Of a stretch of 39,406 nucleotides of DNA, positions 1-4,999 are shown one piece after another. Numbering within the stretch: the stretch's first letter is position 1; the number at the start of each line of letters is the position of its first letter. A program made the translations under genes and the position numbers. The stretch is from an uncultured Bacteroidales bacterium (GTDB taxonomy: Bacteria > Bacteroidota > Bacteroidia > Bacteroidales > UBA3663), in contig CALBPV010000084.1 of NCBI GenBank assembly GCA_937899265.1, forward strand, positions 1 to 39,406, read 5' to 3'. A model generated the notes under the pieces. That model was given only the letters and a program-made list of their open reading frames with translations, ran no database searches and was not told the origin of the DNA.

Positions 1-6
1 TTGCTG

Positions 7-14
7 CAAAGATA
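7..14 (-). promoter_or_regulatory. Possible Bacteroidetes promoter reading out of the window
   Basis: The minus strand reads TATCTTTGCAGC, an exact TAnnTTTG -7 box, so it may drive a gene to the left of the window. Its -33 partner would fall inside the neighbouring reading frame and is not clear. Confidence 0.4.
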
Positions 15-40
15 CAGTTTTTTTTGCAGTTGTCCAAAAA

Positions 41-949
41 ATGGGGAGTATTATACTGGCTTATTTCTATCTGGAAGAAGCCAAGAAGTTTAATGCACTC
101 ACTAACACGGCAAATTATGAGTATACAAAAATGAGGAGAAATGAGCAGATAAAAGCCTTCACCTTCCAAAAAAGTGATTATGATGATGAATATCTTTGCA
201 AACTCTTGTTCCCTCTGGACAATATATCCATAAGCGATGATTACCTAAAAGGCATGATTGATACGGAAAAGCTGAATAATACGGACCTGTGCAAAGTCTA
301 TGATGGCATGATGAGTATGGGGCTGGATTGTTTAAGTGTTTTTCCGGCCAAAAGCTTTAGAGTCTTGGTAAGGAAAGAAGGCTTAACAAAAGCATTTCAC
401 GACATACGCATTGCCATCATCCGGTGTTGGAAGAATTTACGGTTGAAATTTCCTGGCTTGCTGAATAATGTAAACTTAACCGATGATAATGAAATGCTTG
501 ATGCGGCAGAGTCTACCACGGATGCCGACATCCAAAATTTGCTCATTTCATTGGTTGCGCTTATGATAGAGATGGAGGGCATGGTGTTTGAATGTCAAGC
601 TGTCCAAATAAAAAAAGAAAAGGAGGAACTGGAAACAGAGATGGTGAGAAAAAAACAGATAGAAGATAGTAGCAGTCTGTCTTCGGTTGTCAAGGATATG
701 TACAGAGATGAACTTAGCACAAATTGGATGAAAGCAGAACAAGAGTTTCAAGATGAAGGATATGTATACCTTCAGAAAAACATTCAGCTTGCTACAGTAA
801 TTTATGGCTACTTCCACAAAGAAACACTTGATGCCTATCTGCGTATTGCACGTTTCTGTGAGCAAAGCCATTCTGTCGTATATCCACAAAAAGCACGCGA
901 CTATTTCGAGAAAGCTGAGGCGATACAAAAAGCAATATCTGATGCATGA
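41..949 (+). CDS. Hypothetical AT-rich protein, possible TPR-like C-terminus
   Basis: I do not recognise this 302-residue protein. It has no signal peptide. The middle (about 190-215) is rich in Glu and Lys and is probably coiled coil. The last 70 residues look helical and TPR-like (YLQKNIQLATVIYGYFH, then RDYFEKAEAIQKA). ATG at 41 is the first ATG, but the same frame stays open to the left edge of the window, so the true start may lie outside or the gene may be 5'-truncated. Its stop overlaps the next ATG (ATGA at 946-949), so it was co-transcribed with the SH3-domain gene after it. Its base composition is clearly more AT-rich than the core genes from 5000 onward, which suggests acquired DNA. 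The function is unknown. Confidence 0.65.
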   Translation: MGSIILAYFYLEEAKKFNALTNTANYEYTKMRRNEQIKAFTFQKSDYDDEYLCKLLFPLDNISISDDYLKGMIDTEKLNNTDLCKVYDGMMSMGLDCLSVFPAKSFRVLVRKEGLTKAFHDIRIAIIRCWKNLRLKFPGLLNNVNLTDDNEMLDAAESTTDADIQNLLISLVALMIEMEGMVFECQAVQIKKEKEELETEMVRKKQIEDSSSLSSVVKDMYRDELSTNWMKAEQEFQDEGYVYLQKNIQLATVIYGYFHKETLDAYLRIARFCEQSHSVVYPQKARDYFEKAEAIQKAISDA

Positions 950-1134
950 CAAAATATACCATCACCTTAATACTGGCATTATGGTTTCAGGCAGTTGTTG
1001 CTGCAGGGGGAAGTTTCTCTGGTTGGTATGAAACTACGACACACCTGAATGTGCGGGCCTCGGACAATGCAAGGGCAAGGAAGATGACGACGCTTCCGCC
1101 CAATACACATAGGAAATGGCAGCAAAACGAATAG
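946..1134 (+). pseudogene. Truncated secreted SH3b-domain protein (N-terminus only)
   Basis: The frame begins with a signal peptide (Lys-4, hydrophobic LILALWFQAVVAA), followed by GWYETTTHLNVRASDNARA. This is the start of a bacterial SH3 domain, whose family signature is LNVRSGPS near the first strand. Homology runs out near MTTLPPNT at about 1108, and the frame then ends within a few codons. SH3b proteins normally continue for at least 40 more residues and usually carry a further domain. The point where it stops looking like SH3 is where minus-strand HepT similarity begins, so the gene appears cut by a recombination junction. It is translationally coupled to the preceding gene by an ATGA overlap. 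Confidence 0.6.
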
Positions 1135-1243
1135 GGTCGTTTTCAAACTGCTCATATGTGAAGCCTTTCGCTGCATTTTCTACTTTGCAGATTTGCTCCA
1201 GCATGTGTTCCAAACGATTTCTATCTCTAAGAACCTCTCTCAC
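1108..1243 (-). pseudogene. HepT-like (DUF86) toxin remnant, N-terminal third
   Basis: Read from GTG at 1243, the minus strand encodes VREVLRDRNRLEHMLEQI and then FENDPIRFAAIS. This resembles the N-terminus of HepT/DUF86 proteins, whose usual form is MREpxRDxxRLEHMLxAI. About 45 residues survive of roughly 115. The C-terminal half with the RX4HXY RNase/AMPylation-target motif is missing, so no active toxin can be made. The start codon lies inside the end of the MntA remnant, the overlapping arrangement usual for this operon. Downstream it runs head-on into the truncated SH3 gene. Confidence 0.65.
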
Positions 1244-1412
1244 AAATAAGCTTTTTGTCTTGTTCTGCAGTTTCCCGAGCAAATGGTAATAAAGAGCCTT
1301 CTGGTACTAAATCTACTTCGCGGCCTAACAAATTCTTGAGATCCATATACATTCCACCAAGAGTGAAAAGACTGAAATTCTGGGACATGTCTGGTACGAA
1401 AAGGAAGGAAAA
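1227..1412 (-). pseudogene. MntA-like nucleotidyltransferase antitoxin remnant, C-terminus
   Basis: The minus strand encodes the C-terminal portion of a small nucleotidyltransferase: FTLGGMYMDLKNLLGREVDL, then EGSLLPFA and a tail ending DKKLICERGS. This matches the end of MntA/MNT-domain antitoxins, which pair with HepT. The catalytic N-terminus (GSxxxGxAxxxSDxD) is absent, and an in-frame stop lies a few codons upstream of the recognisable part. The tail overlaps the HepT remnant. Together they are the decayed middle of a MntA-HepT pair that has lost both ends. Confidence 0.65.
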
Positions 1413-1483
1413 TAGTACCAAATAATGATGAAATCAAGCAGGCTCTCCACTTGTGTTAGATTGCAATCCAACAAAAATAAGAG

Positions 1484-1522
1484 GGGGATGGTGAAGAGTT
1501 GAAACATTCCGTCACCATCCCC
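1484..1522 (-). terminator. Terminator after the fldA-DUF2023 operon
   Basis: The arms GGGGATGGTGA and TCACCATCCCC are perfectly complementary around a 17-base loop. On the minus strand the hairpin is followed by TCTTATTTTTG. It lies about 25 bp beyond the DUF2023 stop. Confidence 0.75.
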
Positions 1523-1546
1523 GGTTGTTTTTTGCTTTCGTTCAGT

Positions 1547-1918
1547 TCAGCAGGGGTTGCAGCACTTACCCTTCCTTCTGCAAAAACGCTTACATTGCAC
1601 ACAGATGTCGTAGCCGAGCACGGCCCCGAGGATGAAGTCCTCCTCCGGGGTCAACTCGTTGAGCGGACGGTTCACAATCAGTCGAATGGCATCCAGACAC
1701 TCCTTCCGCCCAAAATAGAGGTTCAGATTCTGTCTTCCTGCCGGTTGAATCAGATAGGGAATGCGCATGTGCTCCAAACGTTGGAGGGCAAAATCCTCGT
1801 AACGTTTGGGACAGGTGAAGAGCACCATTTGACGCACTCCTTTTTGAAACTCATAGATGTGGTTCATAAACACCTTCAACTCGATAGGAGTGGGCGTAGA
1901 AGTTTTGTGCTGCTGCAT
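1547..1918 (-). CDS. DUF2023 family protein, flavodoxin partner
   Basis: This 123-residue protein matches the DUF2023 family, small cytosolic proteins of Bacteroidales and relatives that are usually encoded beside a flavodoxin. Recognisable stretches include MNHIYEFQKGVRQMVLFT and ALQRLEHMRIPYLIQP. The gene follows fldA by 19 bp on the same strand, so the two form an operon. The family's biochemical role is not established; the linkage suggests a function tied to flavodoxin electron transfer. The last 18 residues contain six cysteines (CVQCKRFC, then KCCNPC), which could hold a metal or Fe-S centre. That is inference only. Confidence 0.85.
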   Translation of the reverse strand: MQQHKTSTPTPIELKVFMNHIYEFQKGVRQMVLFTCPKRYEDFALQRLEHMRIPYLIQPAGRQNLNLYFGRKECLDAIRLIVNRPLNELTPEEDFILGAVLGYDICVQCKRFCRRKGKCCNPC

Positions 1919-1937
1919 GGCTGAACGGAAAACGGGG

Positions 1938-2432
1938 TTACAAACTGGGAGTAATGGCTGCTACCCAGGCATCGATACGGCTGTCGGTCTGGTCAGATTC
2001 GTTCACATCGTCAAGAGGAAGACCGATGAACTGACCGTCCACTACGGCGGCAGAATCATCGAACGAATAGCCATCGGTGCTTACACTGCCTACAAAAGTG
2101 GCTCCGCTGTCCTTGATTCCGTCGTAGAGCACTCCCATGCCTCCTACAAATGTATCACCGTAGGAACCAGCATCACCGCATCCGAAGAGTGCTACGGTCT
2201 TGCCCTGCAGGCTGGCAGACTGCAACAGCGAAAGTCCGTCGTACCAGTCGTCCTGCAACTCACCGGCACCCCATGTAGAGGTTCCCAAAATCAAATTATC
2301 ATTGGCAGCAATCACATCGGCTGTCAAATCCTGAACGTTCAAAACCTCAGCGCCCAATTTGGCACCAATTTTCTGTGCAATGGCCTCACATGTACCAGTA
2401 GAGGAGCCGTAAACTACAATTGTTTTCTTCAT
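1938..2432 (-). CDS. fldA: Flavodoxin
   Basis: This 164-residue long-chain flavodoxin is a soluble FMN-binding electron carrier. The phosphate-binding loop is GSSTGTCEAIA (residues 9-19). The two FMN-stacking regions are TSTWGAGELQDDW (about 52-64) and GCGDAGSYGDTF (about 89-100). The length is normal for the class containing the 20-residue loop insertion. In anaerobic Bacteroidales it would carry low-potential electrons, for example to or from pyruvate:flavodoxin/ferredoxin oxidoreductase. It is the first gene of an operon with DUF2023 and has its own promoter about 45 bp upstream of the ATG. Confidence 0.95.
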   Translation of the reverse strand: MKKTIVVYGSSTGTCEAIAQKIGAKLGAEVLNVQDLTADVIAANDNLILGTSTWGAGELQDDWYDGLSLLQSASLQGKTVALFGCGDAGSYGDTFVGGMGVLYDGIKDSGATFVGSVSTDGYSFDDSAAVVDGQFIGLPLDDVNESDQTDSRIDAWVAAITPSL

Positions 2433-2474
2433 CTTTGTTTAGAATTAATAAATGTAACAATCAAATGTCGGGTG

Positions 2475-2482
2475 CAAAGATA
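2475..2482 (-). promoter_or_regulatory. fldA promoter (-7 box)
   Basis: The minus strand reads TATCTTTGCAC, a perfect Bacteroidetes TAnnTTTG -7 element. A TTG lies roughly 20 bp upstream. The leader to the fldA ATG at 2432 is about 35 nt. Confidence 0.75.
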
Positions 2483-2581
2483 CGGCTTTCTGACCACCGA
2501 AACAATACCTAAAAATGACGATTTTGCAATTTTTGTGTAAATTATGCGAATCTGGAACTAACCACCTATATGTTCCCTTTA

Positions 2582-2628
2582 AAATCATTTAGGCCCATAA
2601 GGGGGTACCTATGAGCCTAAAAATGATT
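2582..2628. terminator. Inverted repeat, possible terminator
   Basis: AAATCATTTAGGC and GCCTAAAAATGATT pair across a 19-base loop containing AAGGGGG. It lies just past the stop of the minus-strand remnant ending at 2648 and is followed on that strand by TTTTAAAG. It may be a weak terminator. Confidence 0.4.
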
Positions 2629-2647
2629 ATAGAACCGTTTTATGTCA

Positions 2648-2839
2648 TTATAGAGCAAACTTTAGTGTCCTGTTGCCCAATGTCAAAACATAAGTTTGGC
2701 CTTTCCTTAAGGTTATCTTCTGGCTATTCTCAATAGTTGTATTTACTACCTGCATACCATTCACTGTAAAAACGGTGCAGTGAGTGCCTGAAGGAGTATT
2801 GCTAATGATGACACCCAAACGGGTCGCTGAATCCCCCAT
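2648..2839 (-). pseudogene. Remnant of a secreted protein's C-terminal (sorting-like) domain
   Basis: The frame encodes about 63 residues ending in CTVFTVNGMQVVNTT, then RKGQTYVLTLGNRTLKFAL and a stop. The style matches the beta-sandwich tail found at the C-terminus of large secreted or surface proteins in Bacteroidetes (VYxxxGxxV, then KGxYxVxV). There is no signal peptide and no promoter. The frame runs backward into the terminator of the next minus-strand gene without a recognisable start region, so this is the last piece of a larger gene whose 5' part was deleted. The exact family cannot be named from so short a piece. Confidence 0.45.
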
Positions 2840-2859
2840 CAGAACCGGATAGGCCCCAC

Positions 2860-2888
2860 AAAAAAAGCCCAGGACCGAAATCCTGAGC
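2860..2888 (-). terminator. Terminator of the 28-residue membrane peptide gene
   Basis: On the minus strand GCTCAGGA and TCCTGGGC form a stem around TTTCGG and are followed directly by seven T residues. It lies about 45 bp past the stop at 2932. Confidence 0.75.
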
Positions 2889-2931
2889 CTCGTATTGGAG
2901 AATTAGTTATTTTCTTTAGAAAAATGGGAAG

Positions 2932-3018
2932 TTATTTAACCAATTCCCAAGCGATGTACATCATGCTCATGACGTACGCTGCAATAGCAGCAATCTGAAA
3001 GTGACGATTCTTTAACAT
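2932..3018 (-). CDS. 28-residue single-span membrane peptide
   Basis: The minus strand from ATG at 3018 encodes MLKNRHFQIAAIAAYVMSMM, then YIAWELVK and a stop. It has a short basic N-terminus and one hydrophobic segment long enough to cross the inner membrane. A purine-rich AAAGGAAAAAG precedes the ATG by a few bases. Upstream is a perfect -7 promoter box (3124-3131), and downstream is a strong terminator (2860-2888), so this is a complete monocistronic unit. A longer in-frame version reaches back to 3126, but that would begin at the promoter box and is unlikely. I do not recognise the family. Confidence 0.6.
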   Translation of the reverse strand: MLKNRHFQIAAIAAYVMSMMYIAWELVK

Positions 3019-3123
3019 AATCTTTTTCCTTTCTTTAATTAAATTTACCTTTAATATAAACCTTTGCCGTCGGGAAGGAGGAGCTGGTTTTGAACCGATG
3101 CCTTTTATTTCCTTTTGGCACTG

Positions 3124-3131
3124 CAAAGATA
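3124..3131 (-). promoter_or_regulatory. Promoter of the small membrane peptide gene
   Basis: The minus strand reads TATCTTTGCAG, with TTG 20 bp upstream (ATTGTAGGG), the expected Bacteroidetes spacing. The leader is about 100 nt, long for so small a gene and able to hold regulatory structure. Confidence 0.7.
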
Positions 3132-3405
3132 GAGCAAATTTTTCACCCTACAATACTTTTTCGACAAAAAACCATCAAATTGTTATAAAAGTATCATATT
3201 TTCTGTATTTTGGTATCTTCAATTGTCAAATTCAAGGATTTAGAAAAGAAAAAACGATAAGATTTGTACAATGGGTTGTCTTTTTTCGTTTTTTGGGGAC
3301 TCACCGCCAAAATCCGGTGTCAAAAATCGACGCAGGGGAGGATTTACCGTGGATGCCTCACACAATATCCGTCGTAATATGAATGCTGAAATTCAGGTGG
3401 ACGGG
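3132..3405. other. Intergenic region with no recognised gene
   Basis: This stretch is AT-rich on the left (3132-3300). It contains a small CACCG/CGGTG hairpin near 3303-3320. I see no credible gene on either strand and no clear promoter. Confidence 0.5.
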
Positions 3406-3969
3406 TTACAAAACCAGGTGTTTCATCGCGTGTCCTCCCCATTTGTTGTCGTTGGCATAACGGAAGCCCACGGAGCGGTACAAGGCCTCTCCATGGGGAT
3501 TTCCCTTATCCACCAGCAGTCCCAAACAGGGCAGCCCCATCTTGTCGGCCCGTTCCTTGGTGGCTCTGAGCAGTCGGGTGGCGATGCCTTGTCTGCGCCA
3601 AGCAGGCAAAACGGCCAGAGAATCGAGATACAGTTCTCCTGCCTGTGTCTCGTCGTCCATTCCGGTGTGGTCTTTCCCGATGTATTGGCGGGCCGCCTGA
3701 ATGAAAGCCCGACGTAGCTCACGGAGCCTGGCTCCGTCGTAACTGACCGCGATGCCCACTACTTTGCCGTCCCCGAGGGCAACGAGCGTATTGAGGTAAC
3801 TGTATTGCGTATCCTCCCGCTGTACCAGCGAGGTCATCATCCTTCGAAAATCGTCCAATCCGTAGCCTTCTCCACAGAAGTGCAGGCAGCATTCCTCTGT
3901 CATGGCCATCATGATGAGGCTGGCTATCTCGGGAGCCTGTTCTCGGGTCGCTTTATGTATTTCAATCAT
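3406..3969 (-). CDS. GNAT family N-acetyltransferase
   Basis: This 187-residue protein has a single GNAT fold. The acetyl-CoA pyrophosphate-binding motif A is AVLPAWRRQGIATRLL (about 118-133), with the R/Q-x-x-G-x-A core. It is preceded by the beta4 strand ELYLDSLAV and followed by LGLLVDKGNPHGEALYRSVG, the usual C-terminal motif B. N-terminal IHKATREQAPEIASLIMMAM is the normal beta1-alpha1 opening. The substrate cannot be deduced: GNATs acetylate amines from antibiotics to peptide N-termini. The ATG overlaps a possible tiny frame (3962-4036), and a promoter lies about 100 bp upstream. Confidence 0.9.
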   Translation of the reverse strand: MIEIHKATREQAPEIASLIMMAMTEECCLHFCGEGYGLDDFRRMMTSLVQREDTQYSYLNTLVALGDGKVVGIAVSYDGARLRELRRAFIQAARQYIGKDHTGMDDETQAGELYLDSLAVLPAWRRQGIATRLLRATKERADKMGLPCLGLLVDKGNPHGEALYRSVGFRYANDNKWGGHAMKHLVL

Positions 3970-4036
3970 CCTCTGTCTCCTTGAGCATTTGTTCCAGTTG
4001 TTCCACGGCCCGCGTGATGTCTTCGAGAAACCTCAC
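3962..4036 (-). CDS. Possible 24-residue leader ORF ahead of the acetyltransferase
   Basis: Between the promoter (4071-4078) and the acetyltransferase ATG, a frame from GTG at 4036 encodes VRFLEDITRAVEQLEQML, then KETEDD. It is a regular amphipathic, charged helix. Its stop lies 8 nt inside the acetyltransferase gene. It could be a coupled leader peptide, or the tail of a decayed gene, since the frame is open farther upstream past the promoter. No family is recognised. Confidence 0.25.
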   Translation of the reverse strand: MRFLEDITRAVEQLEQMLKETEDD

Positions 4037-4070
4037 ATGGTCGCGCAGGAAGTCGTTGAATGGGCGGGTG

Positions 4071-4078
4071 CAAAGATA
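4071..4078 (-). promoter_or_regulatory. Promoter of the acetyltransferase unit
   Basis: The minus strand reads TATCTTTGCACC, a perfect -7 box. No clear -33 TTTG is seen at the expected distance. Confidence 0.6.
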
Positions 4079-4366
4079 CGTAAAATTTTCTGATTTGCGT
4101 CCCTTTTATGCCGAAAAAACGGAAATTCCTGCCTGATTATCGTTTTTTTGTCCCACTTTCTTGCGATATGCAATAAAAATGTTTGCAAGCAGATTTCCAA
4201 TCACATCTCCGTCGTTTCCCAGTTGGACCGAATACGCCCAAAGCCACAAAATCCTCTCCGAAACCGTCTATCTCAGTTTTGGCGACAAGGAAGAGATATG
4301 CATTTCTCTGTGTCGCTGATAAGAAGTGCAGCGATTCTGAACTTAATAAGGGTATGATTTTTAAAA

Positions 4367-4572
4367 CTGCCAAAACGTTGCCTACATTTTAGGCAAGCCT
4401 TTGGCACTTGACTTTGGGTCTATCGATAATCGATGGAGGTTTCCGCAACTGCCAAAGCGTTGCCTAAAATGTAGGCGAGCTTTTGGCACTTGACTTTGGG
4501 TCCATCGGACTCCGATGGAGGTTTCCGCAATTGCCAAAGCGTTGCCTAAAATGTAGGCGAGCATTTGGCAGT
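4367..4572. repeat. 82-bp tandem repeat, 2.5 copies, each made of two palindromes
   Basis: Units start at 4367, 4449 and 4531 (the last is half a unit). Each unit opens with a long imperfect hairpin, arms GCCAAAxCGTTGCCTA and its partner ending TTTGGC. A conserved linker (ACTTGACTTTGGGTC) follows, then a short near-perfect palindrome (CCATCGGA-C-TCCGATGG in unit 2) and GAGGTTTCCGCAA. In unit 1 the short palindrome reads CTATCGAT-A-ATCGATGG: both arms have changed together and pairing is kept. The loop of the long hairpin is CATTT in unit 1 and AAATG in units 2 and 3, which are reverse complements. The element resembles a REP/BIME-type palindromic repeat. Confidence 0.85.
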
Positions 4573-4623
4573 TTTGGAGAGAGACGCCCGGAACCGGCCC
4601 CTCGTCTCGCGCGGAAACCACAC

Positions 4624-4660
4624 GAGACTCCGTCTCTGTTTTATTATTTTTTGTTTTTTA
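4624..4660 (+). terminator. Terminator-like hairpin after the repeat array
   Basis: GAGAC-TCC-GTCTC is followed by TGTTTTATTATTTTTTG. No recognised plus-strand gene ends before it, so it may end a transcript of the repeat array or be a relic. Confidence 0.4.
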
Positions 4661-4951
4661 TCTCTTCAGAATATTTCTCGCGCGCTTTCGTGCACACGCA
4701 TAGACGGGAAAAAACCGGGATGGGGCTGATACAATTCCGGGAGGGAGACAGAAGGCTGTATCGGACGAATTTGAACCCGTGGAACAGGCAGTTCAGAAAG
4801 ACGACGGAACGGAAACTGCGGAGAAGTTTTCGGAGCCGAAAACTGAGGATTTTTATATAGTCCGTCTTACAAAAACGTGTTTATGAGACCGAGAAACAGG
4901 ATATTTTGAAAAAATATGGCCAAAAAAATTCGCCATGTCAAAAAAAATAGT

Positions 4952-4959
4952 TATATTTG
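4952..4959 (+). promoter_or_regulatory. pheT promoter (-7 box)
   Basis: TATATTTG fits TAnnTTTG and lies 40 bp before the pheT ATG. The -33 region is occupied by an inverted repeat, ATGGC (4917-4921) and GCCAT (4932-4936), around an A-rich centre. No T-box or tRNA-like leader is seen. Confidence 0.6.
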
Positions 4960-4999
4960 CGCGCTAATTATAGGATTTTTACAAACATAACGAATATAA

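Larger units (their letters stand above)
4080..4951. other. Gene-free region of about 900 bp holding repeats and hairpins
   Basis: No frame here resembles a known protein. The region contains the 82-bp tandem repeat (4367-4572), a terminator-like hairpin with a long T-rich tail (4624-4660), a GC-richer stretch without coding character (4690-4860), and the AT-rich pheT promoter. The longer frames that cross it read through the palindromic repeats and are probably accidental. A structured non-coding RNA is possible but not shown. Confidence 0.5.

Noticed and set aside
1499..2540. Plus-strand frames opposite DUF2023 and flavodoxin
   Set aside because: The minus-strand genes are clear family members. 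The plus frames cross a terminator and the fldA promoter.
4137..4373. Possible 78-residue minus-strand gene
   Set aside because: No family is recognised, no promoter or ribosome-binding site is seen, and the frame runs into the repeat array.
4367..4572. CRISPR-like array
   Set aside because: Units are contiguous 82-bp repeats with no unique spacers, and no cas genes are nearby.
4483..4860. Possible 125-residue plus-strand gene across the repeats
   Set aside because: It starts inside the palindromic repeat, crosses a terminator-like hairpin and is Arg/Phe-rich without domain character.
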